Assembly: GCF_001653515.1 (NCBI RefSeq)
Contig: NZ_LYOY01000040.1
Span: 372,001-436,000, forward strand
DNA: 64,000 bases
Source: Streptomyces sp. ERV7
Lineage (GTDB): Bacteria > Actinomycetota > Actinomycetes > Streptomycetales > Streptomycetaceae
Direction: 5' to 3'
Below are positions 41,743 to 50,844 of this stretch, piece after piece. Both the position numbers and the translations under genes were made by a program. The notes below the pieces were generated by a model. That model was not told the DNA's origin. It searched no databases and saw only the letters and a program-made list of their open reading frames with translations. Numbering within the stretch: position 1 is the stretch's first letter; the number at the start of each line of letters is the position of its first letter.

Positions 41743-42861
41743 TCAGCGCCGCGACATGTAGATGTCGAGGGCCTTGTGCAGCAGCTTGTTCAGCGGGAAG
41801 TCCCACTCGCCGACGTACTCGACGGCCTCGCCGCCGGTGCCCACCTTGAACTGGATGAGACCGAAGAGGTGGTCGGTCTCGTCGAGCGAGTCGGAGATGC
41901 CGCGCAGGTCGTAGACGGTCGCACCCATGGCGTACGCGTCCCGCAGCATCCGCCACTGCATCGCGTTCGAGGGCCGGACCTCACGGCCGATGTTGTCGGA
42001 GGCGCCGTAGGAGTACCAGACGTGGCCGCCGACGACGAGCATCGTGGCCGCAGACAGGTTCACGCCGTTGTGCCGCGCGAAGTAGAGCCGCATCCGGTTG
42101 GGGTCCTCGTTGTTGAGGACCGTCCACATCCGCTGGAAGTACGAGAGCGGGCGCGGCCGGAAGTGGTCGCGGACAGCGGTGATCTCGTACAGCCGCTGCC
42201 ACTCGGCCAGGTCCTCGTAGCCGCCCTGGACGACCTCGACGCCGGCCTTCTCGGCCTTCTTGATGTTGCGGCGCCACAGCTGGTTGAAGCCCTTGAGGAC
42301 ATCGTCGAGCGAGCGGTTGGCGAGCGGCACCTGGAAGACATAGCGCGGCTGCACATCGCCGAAGCCCGCGCCGCCGTCCTCGCCCTGCTGCCAGCCCATC
42401 TTCCGCAGCCGGTCGGCGACTTCGAAGGCGCGCGGCTCGATGTGGGTGGCCTCGACGTCCCGCAGACGCTTGACGTCCGGGTCCTGGATTCCGGACTTGA
42501 TGGCGGCCGAGTCCCAGCGCCGGATGACGACGGGCGGCCCCATCTTCACCGAGAAGGCGCCCTGGTGCTTGAGGTGCGCCAGCATCGGCTGCAGCCAGTC
42601 GTCGAGGTTCGGGGCGTACCAGTTGATGACCGGACCCTCGGGCAGATACGCGAGGTACCGCTTGATCTTCGGCAGCTGGCGGTAGAGCACCAGACCGGCG
42701 CCGACCATCTGGCCGTTCTTGTCGAACCATCCGAGGTTCTCCGAGCGCCACTCGGTCTTCACATCAGCCCACGCCGGGACCTGGCAGTGGCTAGCCGCGG
42801 GCAGACTCTGGATGTACGCCAGATGCTGCTCTCGGCTGATGGTCCTCAGGGTCAGGCTCAT
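41743..42861 (-). CDS. femX: FemX-type peptidoglycan bridge aminoacyltransferase
   Basis: FemX of Streptomyces uses glycyl-tRNA to add the bridge glycine to the LL-diaminopimelate of lipid II; VanK is a relative. The 372-residue length and the two GNAT-like halves of the Fem family are evident. Visible sequences are [20 protein letters not shown] (about 27-46), [16 protein letters not shown] (about 208-223) and GIKF/VG-type end [19 protein letters not shown]. It probably forms an operon with the racemase-fold gene downstream. In S. coelicolor femX is essential and sits in the same place. Confidence 0.9.
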   Translation of the reverse strand: MSLTLRTISREQHLAYIQSLPAASHCQVPAWADVKTEWRSENLGWFDKNGQMVGAGLVLYRQLPKIKRYLAYLPEGPVINWYAPNLDDWLQPMLAHLKHQGAFSVKMGPPVVIRRWDSAAIKSGIQDPDVKRLRDVEATHIEPRAFEVADRLRKMGWQQGEDGGAGFGDVQPRYVFQVPLANRSLDDVLKGFNQLWRRNIKKAEKAGVEVVQGGYEDLAEWQRLYEITAVRDHFRPRPLSYFQRMWTVLNNEDPNRMRLYFARHNGVNLSAATMLVVGGHVWYSYGASDNIGREVRPSNAMQWRMLRDAYAMGATVYDLRGISDSLDETDHLFGLIQFKVGTGGEAVEYVGEWDFPLNKLLHKALDIYMSRR

Positions 42862-42985
42862 GCGGGGCGCTCCTCGGCAGGTGTGTCCCCATGGGTACAG
42901 GGGCTCCGGCTCTCGCGCCGAAGCCTACTGCGCCCGGGGAGCGCCCCGGATGGCTGTACGGACCCTGGGTGGGTGCGGGGTGCTC

Positions 42986-43306
42986 TCAGCCGCCGACCAC
43001 GCCGCCGAAGAGGCCGCCGTGGGCCATGCCCAGGAAGAAGCCCACCGCGGAGGCGCCGAGCCCGAGGATCAGCAGGAACCGCTCGCGGGTGGTCTCCGAG
43101 ATGAACTGTCCGTACGCACCGGTGAGGATCCCGATGAGGCCCGCCCAGGAGCTGAGCAGGTGCAGGTTGTGGAAGAACGCGGTGGTGAACGCCAGCGCGC
43201 CCAGCACGACGGTCACCGCCATGAAGGCGTCCTGAAGGGGATGGGGCCTGCCGTCGGTGGCGAGGAGAGAGACGACGGACGAGTTCGATCGCATTGCCTG
43301 TGCCAT
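42986..43306 (-). CDS. Small hypothetical membrane protein
   Basis: This is a 106-residue protein with a short polar start ([19 protein letters not shown]). It has about three membrane segments, around 28-48 ([19 protein letters not shown]), 52-70 and 78-100, ending in a Gly-rich [16 protein letters not shown] lies 6 nt before the ATG at 43306, so translation should be strong. It lies divergent to rpsF and upstream of femX. No family is recognised; a conserved streptomycete membrane protein in this slot. Confidence 0.75.
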   Translation of the reverse strand: MAQAMRSNSSVVSLLATDGRPHPLQDAFMAVTVVLGALAFTTAFFHNLHLLSSWAGLIGILTGAYGQFISETTRERFLLILGLGASAVGFFLGMAHGGLFGGVVGG

Positions 43307-43576
43307 GGGGCACCTCCTGGCGGAAGCGGAACGCGGCGAAGGGTAGCGCCGCGCACACCCGATGTGTACAGATTGCGGCCCCTGACCGCCGGATTTCAAC
43401 CGGAAGCGGGTGTGCAGGTACTCTGTACGGTCTGCACCGGTGTCTGCCCTGGCCACGACGCGGTCCCCCTCCTCGGAGCGGGATTGTCAGTGGTGGCGGA
43501 TACCGTTGCTTACGCATCACGACCCTCCTGCCACGGAACGACCGTGGCCGCTGAGTCCAAAGGAGGTGGGTTCCAC
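43307..43576. promoter_or_regulatory. Divergent promoter region of rpsF and the small membrane protein
   Basis: These 270 bp must contain the promoter of the rpsF-ssb-rpsR-rplI operon and that of the membrane-protein gene. A strong Shine-Dalgarno AGGAGGTGG (43561-43569) precedes rpsF. No operator is clear by eye. Confidence 0.5.
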
Positions 43577-43867
43577 ATGCGTCACTACGAGGTGATGGTC
43601 ATCCTCGACCCCGATCTGGAGGAGCGCGCTGTCTCCCCCCTGATCGAGAACTTCCTCTCCGTCGTCCGTGAGGGCAACGGAAAGGTCGAGAAGGTCGACA
43701 CCTGGGGCCGTCGTCGTCTCTCCTACGAGATCAAGAAGAAGCCCGAGGGCATCTACACGGTCATCGACCTCCAGGCCGAGCCTGCGGTCGTCAAGGAGCT
43801 CGACCGTCAGATGAACCTGAACGAGTCGGTCCTCCGGACCAAGGTCCTCCGTCCCGAGACTCACTGA
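43577..43867 (+). CDS. rpsF: 30S ribosomal protein S6
   Basis: This is a 96-residue S6 protein of the small subunit, pairing with S18 on 16S rRNA. It starts [19 protein letters not shown] and has the conserved [14 protein letters not shown] and LRTKVLRPE. It is the first gene of the rpsF-ssb-rpsR-rplI operon, 72 nt before ssb. Confidence 0.97.
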   Translation: MRHYEVMVILDPDLEERAVSPLIENFLSVVREGNGKVEKVDTWGRRRLSYEIKKKPEGIYTVIDLQAEPAVVKELDRQMNLNESVLRTKVLRPETH

Positions 43868-43939
43868 GCTTCCGCTCAGAAGTCATCGGGTTCCGAGTAG
43901 CAACACAGCAGCCAGCAATCCCCGCCGAGAGGTTCATCC

Positions 43940-44539
43940 ATGGCAGGCGAGACCGTCATCACGGTCGTCGGCAATCTCGTCGACGACCCCGAGCTGCGCT
44001 TCACCCCCTCGGGTGCGGCGGTCGCGAAGTTCCGTGTCGCGTCCACTCCCCGCATCTTCGACAAGCAGACCAATGAGTGGAAGGACGGCGAAGGCCTGTT
44101 CCTGACCTGCTCGGTCTGGCGTCAGGCGGCGGAGAACGTCGCCGAGTCCCTTCAGCGGGGCATGCGCGTCATCGTGCAGGGCCGGCTGAAGCAGCGGTCG
44201 TACGAGGACCGTGAGGGTGTCAAGCGCACGGTCTACGAGCTGGACGTCGAGGAAGTCGGCCCCAGCCTGAAGAGCGCCACGGCCAAGGTCGCCAAGACCA
44301 GCGGTCGCGGTGGCCAGGGTGGGTACGGCGGCGGTGGCCAGCAGCAGGGTGGCGGCAACTGGGGCGGAGCCCCCAGTGGTGGCTCCCAGGGCGGCGGCGC
44401 TCCCGCCGACGACCCCTGGGCCTCCAGCGCGCCGGCCGGCGGTGGCCAGCAGCAGGGTGGCGGCGGTGGCGGCTGGGGCGGAAGCTCCGGCGGCTCCGGC
44501 GGCTCCGGCGGTGGCTACTCGGACGAGCCGCCCTTCTAG
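43940..44539 (+). CDS. ssb: Single-stranded DNA-binding protein
   Basis: SSB coats single-stranded DNA in replication and repair. The OB fold occupies residues 1-110 ([38 protein letters not shown]). A long Gly/Gln-rich linker follows (115-190), and the acidic tip DEPPF recruits partner proteins. The 199-residue length and position between rpsF and rpsR match the main Streptomyces SsbA rather than the shorter SsbB. Confidence 0.96.
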   Translation: MAGETVITVVGNLVDDPELRFTPSGAAVAKFRVASTPRIFDKQTNEWKDGEGLFLTCSVWRQAAENVAESLQRGMRVIVQGRLKQRSYEDREGVKRTVYELDVEEVGPSLKSATAKVAKTSGRGGQGGYGGGGQQQGGGNWGGAPSGGSQGGGAPADDPWASSAPAGGGQQQGGGGGGWGGSSGGSGGSGGGYSDEPPF

Positions 44540-44582
44540 GGCAGCCCGTACCCCCACTTCTTGATCACACAGGAGAAACACC

Positions 44583-44819
44583 ATGGCGAAGCCGCCTGTG
44601 CGCAAGCCTAAGAAGAAGGTCTGCGCTTTCTGCAAGGACAAGACCGCTTACGTGGACTACAAGGACACGAACATGCTGCGGAAGTTCATTTCCGACCGTG
44701 GCAAGATCCGTGCCCGCCGCGTTACCGGCAACTGCACGCAGCACCAGCGTGATGTCGCCACGGCCGTGAAGAACAGCCGTGAGATGGCGCTGCTGCCCTA
44801 CACGTCCACCGCGCGATAA
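44583..44819 (+). CDS. rpsR: 30S ribosomal protein S18 (zinc-binding form)
   Basis: This is a 78-residue S18 protein with the family core [19 protein letters not shown]. It retains CAFC near the start and CTQHQRD later, a zinc-ribbon-like C+ set of three Cys and one His. Actinobacteria often encode a second Cys-free S18 under Zur control elsewhere; this operon copy is the zinc form. It is 43 nt after ssb and 18 nt before rplI. Confidence 0.95.
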   Translation: MAKPPVRKPKKKVCAFCKDKTAYVDYKDTNMLRKFISDRGKIRARRVTGNCTQHQRDVATAVKNSREMALLPYTSTAR

Positions 44820-44837
44820 GGGAAGGGTGACCGAAAA

Positions 44838-45284
44838 ATGAAGATCATCCTCACCCACGAGGTCTCTGGCCTCGGTGCCGCTGGCGACGTCGTCGACGTC
44901 AAGGACGGCTACGCTCGCAACTACCTGGTCCCGCGTGGTTTCGCGATCCGCTGGACCAAGGGCGGCGAGAAGGACGTCGAGCAGATCCGTCGTGCTCGCA
45001 AGATCCACGAGATCGCCACCATCGAGCAGGCCAACGAGATCAAGGCCCGCCTCGAGGGCGTGAAGGTGCGTCTGGCTGTTCGCTCCGGCGACGCCGGCCG
45101 TCTCTTCGGCTCCGTCACCCAGGCCGACGTCGCTGCGGCGATCAAGGCTGCCGGTGGCCCGGACGTGGACAAGCGCCGCGTCGAGCTCGGCTCGCCGATC
45201 AAGACCCTGGGCGCGCACCAGGTGTCGGTGCGTCTGCACGCCGAGGTTGCCGCGAAGGTTGGCGTCGAGGTCGTCGCCGCCTAA
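44838..45284 (+). CDS. rplI: 50S ribosomal protein L9
   Basis: This is a 148-residue L9. The N-terminal rRNA-binding domain ([34 protein letters not shown]) is joined by a helix to the C-terminal domain ([20 protein letters not shown]). It is the last gene of the rpsF operon and is followed by a terminator. Confidence 0.97.
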   Translation: MKIILTHEVSGLGAAGDVVDVKDGYARNYLVPRGFAIRWTKGGEKDVEQIRRARKIHEIATIEQANEIKARLEGVKVRLAVRSGDAGRLFGSVTQADVAAAIKAAGGPDVDKRRVELGSPIKTLGAHQVSVRLHAEVAAKVGVEVVAA

Positions 45285-45307
45285 GGGCATCGCTCAGCAG
45301 AGCATAA

Positions 45308-45339
45308 GAAGGGCCGCACCCCCTGGGGTGCGGCCCTTC
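45308..45339 (+). terminator. rpsF-rplI operon terminator
   Basis: A 15-bp perfect stem (45308-45322 with 45325-45339) with a 2-nt loop, lying 24 nt after rplI. Confidence 0.85.
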
Positions 45340-45358
45340 GCCGTTGGTGGCACGCGAT

Positions 45359-45372
45359 GTTTCACGTGAAAC
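45359..45372. other. parS: parS site 12
   Basis: Perfect 14-mer just past the rplI terminator, in the gap before the converging MATE exporter gene. Confidence 0.9.
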
Positions 45373-45417
45373 GCCGTACTTCGGGTGCCGTGCTTCGCGC
45401 TTCGCTTCGAGTGTCTG

Positions 45418-45431
45418 GTTTCACGTGAAAC
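45418..45431. other. parS: parS site 13
   Basis: Perfect 14-mer, starting 59 bp after site 12, in the same intergenic gap. Confidence 0.9.
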
Positions 45432-45491
45432 ATCGGTCGGGACCGGTCCGCGCCTGATCCTCAACCGGTCCTCAGTGCCGCGAACCGGTCC

Positions 45492-46829
45492 TCAGCGCGT
45501 CGCGCCCGTCACCAGCCAGCGGCCCGAGCGGGCGCGGAGCCACAGCGTCAGCATGCGAACGGTCATCATCAGGGTCATCGCCCACCACAGCGTGGTGAGC
45601 CCGCCGCCGAGCGTCGGAACCAGCAGTGCCACCGGGGCGAAGCAGGCGAGGGTCAGCAGCATCGCCCACGCCAGGTAGGGGCCGTCGCCCGCACCCATGA
45701 GCACCCCGTCGAGGACGAAGACGACGCCCGCGATCGGCTGGGAGACGGCGACGACGAGGAGTGCGGGCAGCAGGGTGTCCTGGACCGTGTGGTCGCCGGT
45801 GAAGAGCGGGATGAACAGTGGCCGCGCGACGGCCACCAGCAGGCCGAGCACCACCCCGGCGGCGATACCCCACTCCACCATGCGCCGACAGGCCTGACGG
45901 GCGCCCTCGGTGTCCTCGGCCCCCAGATAGCGCCCGATGATGGCCTGCCCGGCGATGGCGATCGCGTCGAGGGTGAACGCCAGCAGGCTCCACAGGGAGA
46001 GGATGATCTGGTGGGCGGCGATGTCGGCGTCGCCCAGACGGGCGGCCACGGCGGTGGCGATCATCAGGACGGCCCGCAGTGAGAGCGTACGGACCAGCAG
46101 GGGAACCCCCGCCTGGGCGCAGGCGCGGATGCCCGCCGCGTCGGGGCGCAGTGAGGCGCCGTGCCGACGGGCTCCCCGTACGACGACCGAGAGGTAGACG
46201 GCCGCCATCGCGAACTGGGCGATCACGGTGCCCCAGGCGGAGCCCGCGATACCGAGGCCGGCTCCGTAGACGAGCCCGACGTTCAGCGCCGCGTTGAGCG
46301 CGAAGCCGCCGATGGCGACGTAGAGCGGTGTCCTCGTGTCCTGGAGGCCGCGCAGGATGCCGGTGGCCGCGAGCACCATGAGCATGGCGGGGATGCCGAG
46401 TGCGGAGATGCGCAGATAGGTGACGGCGTACGGAGCGGCGGTGTCGGACGCGCCGAAGAGATCGATGAACCAGGGGGCCGCGGGCAGAACGACGGCGATG
46501 ACGGCCGCGCCGAGCAGCAGGGCGAGCCAGACGCCGTCCATGCCCTGGCGGATGGCGGCCGGCAGGTCTCCGGCACCGACGCGGCGTGCGACGGCGGCCG
46601 TGGTGGCGTAGGCGAGGAAGACGAAGACGCTCACGGCGGTGGTGAGGAGTGCCGCGGCGACGCCCAGACCGGCCAGTTGCGGGGTGCCGAGGTGGCCGAC
46701 GATGGCGCTGTCGGCCATGACGAAGAGCGGCTCGGCGACGAGCGCGCCGAAGGCGGGGACGGCGAGGGAGACGATCTCGCGGTCGTGCCGGCGCCGGATG
46801 TTCCTCGGTGCCGCGGGGGCCTGTGTCAT
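45492..46829 (-). CDS. MATE-family efflux transporter (DinF-like)
   Basis: This 445-residue protein has the 12 membrane segments of MATE antiporters, in two six-helix halves. It begins REIVSLAVPAFGALVAEPLF with MADSAIVGHLGTPQLAGLG in the first half and AHQIILSLWSLLAFTLDAIA in the second, both MATE/DinF hallmarks. It probably exports drugs or metabolites using Na+ or H+. It is divergent from dnaB, with a 423-bp DnaA-box-bearing region between. Confidence 0.9.
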   Translation of the reverse strand: MTQAPAAPRNIRRRHDREIVSLAVPAFGALVAEPLFVMADSAIVGHLGTPQLAGLGVAAALLTTAVSVFVFLAYATTAAVARRVGAGDLPAAIRQGMDGVWLALLLGAAVIAVVLPAAPWFIDLFGASDTAAPYAVTYLRISALGIPAMLMVLAATGILRGLQDTRTPLYVAIGGFALNAALNVGLVYGAGLGIAGSAWGTVIAQFAMAAVYLSVVVRGARRHGASLRPDAAGIRACAQAGVPLLVRTLSLRAVLMIATAVAARLGDADIAAHQIILSLWSLLAFTLDAIAIAGQAIIGRYLGAEDTEGARQACRRMVEWGIAAGVVLGLLVAVARPLFIPLFTGDHTVQDTLLPALLVVAVSQPIAGVVFVLDGVLMGAGDGPYLAWAMLLTLACFAPVALLVPTLGGGLTTLWWAMTLMMTVRMLTLWLRARSGRWLVTGATR

Positions 46830-47252
46830 GAACTCAATCTAATCTTCCACAGGTAAGAGATGCAATGGCTTAGTGATCCTTACCATGGAACCGGAGTGCG
46901 GTTCGGCTGTGCGCCGTTTGTCGTGATCTTGGGCCAGCCGGGAAAGTTTTTCTCCCCCACAGCCGGTGGATGGAAAAGCCGCAGGTCAGGCTGGTGTTCG
47001 CGGGGTGGCTATGACTTTGTCCACAGTGCTGTCCCCCGGTCCGTGCACAGGTTCTGCGGGGTTCTCCACAGCATCTGGTCCGTCGTCCACATGGCCTGTG
47101 GATAACCAGATTGGCTGACGGTGCCGACGGGCCTAACGTGGACCGGCGCCCGACGCGCCGGAACCGGAGTCGGGCCTCTCGTTTTGTCAGTGTCGTGCCG
47201 TAGAAAGAGTGGCACGGCTAGGTCCGCGGAGCGGACGGGAGGAGGTGGCCCG
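46830..47252 (+). promoter_or_regulatory. DnaA-box cluster upstream of dnaB
   Basis: The 423-bp MATE-dnaB gap has four DnaA boxes within 89 bp. They are TTGTCCACA (47017-47025, perfect), TTCTCCACA (47062-47070), TCGTCCACA (47083-47091) and TGTGGATAA (47097-47105, perfect, opposite strand). They lie 150-240 bp before the dnaB start and could regulate dnaB or titrate DnaA. The rest of the gap has no recognised element. Confidence 0.8.
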
Positions 47253-48740
47253 GTGAGCATTCCCGAGCCCTTGGACGACCCCTGGGCCGACAGCGGTCCG
47301 GGTGACCGTCTGCCCGTCTCCCGACCCCGCCGTGCCGAGGGACGGGGCCGCGGCCGCGACGACCAGCACGACCGGGGCAGCGAGAGCGAGTCTTGGGACG
47401 GCGGCGGCTCGTCCGGCTTCGAGCGGGTCCCCCCGCAGGACATCGACGCCGAGCAGTCCGTCCTGGGTGGCATGCTGCTCTCCAAGGACGCCATCGCGGA
47501 CGTCGTGGAGATCATCAAGGGCCATGACTTCTACCGGCCGGCGCACGAGACCGTCTACACGGCGATCCTCGACCTGTACGCGAAGGGCGAGCCGGCCGAC
47601 CCGATCACCGTCGCGGCCGAGCTGGTCAAGCGGGGCGAGATCACCCGCGTGGGCGGCGCCTCGTATCTGCACACCCTGGTCCAGTCGGTGCCGACCGCGG
47701 CCAACGCCTCGTACTACGCGGAGATCGTCCACGAGCGGGCGGTGCTCCGCCGTCTCGTCGAGGCGGGCACCAAGATCACGCAGATGGGATACGCGGCGGA
47801 CGGCGACGTCGACGAGATCGTCAACTCCGCCCAGGCCGAGATCTACGCGGTCACCGAGCAGCGCACCAGCGAGGACTACCTCCCGCTCGGCGACATCATG
47901 GAGGGCGCGCTCGACGAGATCGAGGCGATCGGCTCCCGCAGCGGCGAGATGACCGGTGTGCCGACCGGCTTCACCGACTTCGACTCGCTCACCAACGGTC
48001 TGCACCCGGGCCAGATGATCGTCATCGCGGCCCGTCCCGCCATGGGTAAGTCCACGCTGGCGCTGGACTTCGCCCGGGCCTGCTCCATCAAGCACAACCT
48101 GCCCAGCGTGATCTTCTCCCTCGAAATGGGACGCAACGAGATCGCGATGCGTCTCCTGTCGGCCGAGGCCCGGGTCGCGCTGCACCACATGCGCTCCGGC
48201 ACCATGACCGACGAGGACTGGACCCGCCTGGCCCGCCGGATGCCGGACGTCTCCCAGGCCCCGCTGTACATCGACGACTCCCCGAACCTGTCGATGATGG
48301 AGATCCGCGCCAAGTGCCGTCGGCTCAAGCAGCGCAACGACCTCAAGCTCGTCGTCATCGACTATCTGCAGCTGATGCAGTCCGGTGGCTCCAAGCGCGC
48401 CGAGAGCCGTCAGCAGGAGGTCTCGGACATGTCCCGAAACCTCAAGCTGCTCGCCAAGGAGCTGGAGCTCCCGGTCATCGCGCTCTCACAGCTGAACCGT
48501 GGCCCCGAGCAGCGTACGGACAAGAAGCCGATGGTCTCCGACCTGCGTGAGTCCGGCTCCATCGAGCAGGACGCGGACATGGTGATCCTGCTGCACCGCG
48601 AGGACGCGTACGAGAAGGAGTCCCCGCGTGCGGGCGAGGCCGACCTGATCGTGGCCAAGCACCGTAACGGCCCGACCGCCACGATCACGGTGGCCTTCCA
48701 GGGCCACTACTCGCGCTTCGTGGACATGGCACAGACCTGA
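47253..48740 (+). CDS. dnaB: Replicative DNA helicase DnaB
   Basis: DnaB is the hexameric 5'-3' helicase of the replication fork. A hydrophilic start (1-65) is followed by the N-terminal domain (PPQDIDAEQSVLGGMLLSKD onwards). The RecA-like domain has Walker A ARPAMGKSTLALDFA (about 258-272) and Walker B LVVIDYLQLM, and there is no intein. The GTG at 47253 (495 residues) has GGAGGTG 5 nt upstream. Loading onto DNA presumably involves the DciA-like protein near the other end of the window. Confidence 0.97.
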   Translation: MSIPEPLDDPWADSGPGDRLPVSRPRRAEGRGRGRDDQHDRGSESESWDGGGSSGFERVPPQDIDAEQSVLGGMLLSKDAIADVVEIIKGHDFYRPAHETVYTAILDLYAKGEPADPITVAAELVKRGEITRVGGASYLHTLVQSVPTAANASYYAEIVHERAVLRRLVEAGTKITQMGYAADGDVDEIVNSAQAEIYAVTEQRTSEDYLPLGDIMEGALDEIEAIGSRSGEMTGVPTGFTDFDSLTNGLHPGQMIVIAARPAMGKSTLALDFARACSIKHNLPSVIFSLEMGRNEIAMRLLSAEARVALHHMRSGTMTDEDWTRLARRMPDVSQAPLYIDDSPNLSMMEIRAKCRRLKQRNDLKLVVIDYLQLMQSGGSKRAESRQQEVSDMSRNLKLLAKELELPVIALSQLNRGPEQRTDKKPMVSDLRESGSIEQDADMVILLHREDAYEKESPRAGEADLIVAKHRNGPTATITVAFQGHYSRFVDMAQT

Positions 48741-48744
48741 TCGG

Positions 48745-48814
48745 CCCCTGACACGCGCGGGTCGTGCGCACGGCCTCGACCGTATGGCCCGCGCCGACCG
48801 GCGCGTGTCGGGGG
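48745..48814 (+). terminator. Possible dnaB terminator with a long loop
   Basis: A 14-bp stem (48745-48758 with 48801-48814, one G-T pair) encloses a 42-nt loop that can itself fold. It ends 44 bp before the next gene start. Confidence 0.5.
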
Positions 48815-48858
48815 AAAACCGGTCGACGGCTGTGGGATGCGGGGATAGACCTGGGGCC

Positions 48859-50271
48859 ATGACCTCATCCCCGTATGTGCCGATCGCCCCGCCGATGACC
48901 ACGGCCCCCGCCGACCTTCTGCCCGGTACCGAGCGCGCGCTGATCCACCGCCTCGCGGTCGCCCAGTCCGAGGGGCGGCTGCCGTCGCTGGTCGCCGCCG
49001 TGGTGCGCGAGGGGCGGATCGTCTGGACGGGCTCGCGCACCTCGGTCGAAGGCCATGGGCCGGACGCCGACGTCCAGTACCGCATCGGCTCGATCACCAA
49101 GACCTTCACCGCCGTCCTGGTCATGCGGCTGCGGGACGAGGGGCTGCTGGACCTCGAAGACCCGCTGGAGAAGCATCTGCCCGGCACCGGCGTCGGCGAG
49201 GTGACCGTCGCCCAACTCCTCAGCCACAGCGCCGGGTTGGCGGCCGAGACGCCCGCGCCCTGGTGGGAGCGGAGCTCGGCGGCGCTGCGACCCGAGCTCT
49301 CCGATGTGCTGGGCGAGAACCCGCTGCTGCACCCCGTCGGCAGGCTGCACCACTATTCCAACCCGGGCTACACCCTGCTCGGTTCGCTGGTCGAGGCCGT
49401 ACGGGGAGTGTCCTGGGAGGAGGCTCTGCAGAGCGAGATCCTCGATCCACTGGGTCTGACCAGGACGAGCACGCAGCCGGTGGCCCCGCATGCGGGTGGC
49501 TGGGCCGTGCACCCCTGGGCCGACGCCCTGCTTCCCGAGCCGTCCGAGGACCTGGGGATCATGGCCCCGGCGGGCCAACTCTGGTCGACGGCTGCGGACC
49601 TCTGCCGCTTCGCCGCCTTCCTCGCCCAGGGAGACGACCGGGTGCTCAGCGCCGCGAGCGTACGGGAGATGCGCACGCCGTCCGCTCCGCCCGAGGCGGG
49701 GGACTGGCAGGGCGGTTACGGGCTGGGCGTCCAGCTGACCCGCCAGGACGACTACCGCACCCTCTCCGGGCACACCGGCTCGCTGCCCGGGTTCGTCGCG
49801 GGGCTGTGGATCAGCGTGGAGGACGGCGTCGGGGCGGTCGCACTCGCCAACTCCACCTCGGGGACCGCCCCCACGGTCGCCGCCGATCTCGTCCGGATCG
49901 TCGTCGAGGCCGAGCCGAAGCTGCCCGCGCCGTGGCGTCCCCTGTCCGAGGTCGACCCGGCTCTGCTGGAGCTCACCGGCCCCTGGTACTGGGGGACTTA
50001 CGCTTACGGCCTGCGCCTGAGTTCCGATGGCACGGTGGCGCTGGAGCCGCTGGGCGGAACCGGTCGTGCGGCGAGGTTCGAGGCCCGGCCCGATGGCAGC
50101 TGGACCGGTCTCAACGGCTACTACAAGGGCGAGACCCTGCGGGCGGTGCGCCGTCCGGACGGTTCGGTGAGCCATCTCGACCTCGGGTCGTTCGTCTTCA
50201 CCCGGGAGCCGTACGGGCCGGGCGAGGCGGTTCCGGGAGGCGTCGACCCCGAGGGCTGGCGCGGGGTCTGA
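48859..50271 (+). CDS. Beta-lactamase-fold serine hydrolase (class C / AmpC-like family)
   Basis: The 470-residue protein has the serine beta-lactamase-related motifs: S78-I-T-K81 in YRIGSITKTFTAV, the Tyr motif YSNPGY (about 166-171) and a late HTGSLPG (about 304) in place of KTG. No signal peptide is present after ATG 48859, so it is probably cytoplasmic. This family includes D-aminopeptidases, esterases and beta-lactamases. C-terminal residues 360-470 add a beta-rich domain. The substrate cannot be told. Confidence 0.85.
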   Translation: MTSSPYVPIAPPMTTAPADLLPGTERALIHRLAVAQSEGRLPSLVAAVVREGRIVWTGSRTSVEGHGPDADVQYRIGSITKTFTAVLVMRLRDEGLLDLEDPLEKHLPGTGVGEVTVAQLLSHSAGLAAETPAPWWERSSAALRPELSDVLGENPLLHPVGRLHHYSNPGYTLLGSLVEAVRGVSWEEALQSEILDPLGLTRTSTQPVAPHAGGWAVHPWADALLPEPSEDLGIMAPAGQLWSTAADLCRFAAFLAQGDDRVLSAASVREMRTPSAPPEAGDWQGGYGLGVQLTRQDDYRTLSGHTGSLPGFVAGLWISVEDGVGAVALANSTSGTAPTVAADLVRIVVEAEPKLPAPWRPLSEVDPALLELTGPWYWGTYAYGLRLSSDGTVALEPLGGTGRAARFEARPDGSWTGLNGYYKGETLRAVRRPDGSVSHLDLGSFVFTREPYGPGEAVPGGVDPEGWRGV

Positions 50272-50272
50272 T

Positions 50273-50286
50273 GTTTCACGTGAAAC
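50273..50286. other. parS: parS site 14
   Basis: Perfect 14-mer within a 16-bp palindrome (50272-50287), 1 bp after the stop codon of the hydrolase gene. Confidence 0.9.
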
Positions 50287-50288
50287 AT

Positions 50289-50316
50289 GGCCCCCGTTTC
50301 ACGTGAAACGGGGGCC
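50289..50316. other. parS: parS site 15 inside a 28-bp perfect palindrome
   Basis: The parS core (50296-50309) is flanked by GGCCCCC and GGGGGCC, giving an uninterrupted 28-bp palindrome between converging genes. The core starts 23 bp after site 14. It may also act as a terminator. Confidence 0.88.
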
Positions 50317-50366
50317 GCCGGCTGGCCCCGGGGCGCTGAGCGCGCTCCGAGCCCAGAGGCTCAGGC

Positions 50367-50819
50367 TCAGAGGGCCTTCTTGAAGCCCAGATGGGACGCC
50401 TCGAAGCCCAGCCGCTCATAGAAGCGGTGGGCATCGATCCGGGTGGCGTCCGACGTCAGCTGGACCAACTGGCTGCCCAGGCGCCGGGATTCCTCGACGG
50501 CCCACTCGATGAGCTGGGTGCCGAGGCCGCTGCCGCGTTCATCGGCGTGGATGCGTACGCCTTCGATGATCGAGCGGGTGGCGCCGCGCCGGGAGAGCCC
50601 CGGGATGACGGTCAGCTGGAGGGTGCCGACGACCTGGTCGTCGCGGACGGCGACGACCAGGTGCTGGTGGGGGTCCTCGTCCAGCCTCTCGAAGGCGACG
50701 AGGTACGGGGCGAGGTCGTCCGGGGACTCCCGCTGGGCGCCCAGCGGGTCATCGGCGAGCATCGCCACGATCGCCGGGATGTCCTGGGCCGCCGCCGGCC
50801 TTATCTCAAGATCGCTCAT
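50367..50819 (-). CDS. GNAT-family N-acetyltransferase
   Basis: This is a 150-residue single-domain acetyltransferase. It begins SDLEIRPAAAQDIPAIVAML and has the acetyl-CoA motif ERGSGLGTQLIEWAVEESRR (about 94-113). The end, RLGFEASHLGFKKAL, is the usual GNAT C-terminus. It lies 25 nt downstream of the marR-type gene on the same strand and may be co-transcribed. Its acceptor substrate is unknown. Confidence 0.88.
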   Translation of the reverse strand: MSDLEIRPAAAQDIPAIVAMLADDPLGAQRESPDDLAPYLVAFERLDEDPHQHLVVAVRDDQVVGTLQLTVIPGLSRRGATRSIIEGVRIHADERGSGLGTQLIEWAVEESRRLGSQLVQLTSDATRIDAHRFYERLGFEASHLGFKKAL

Positions 50820-50844
50820 GGCCCGGAGACTACGCCGGGAAGAA

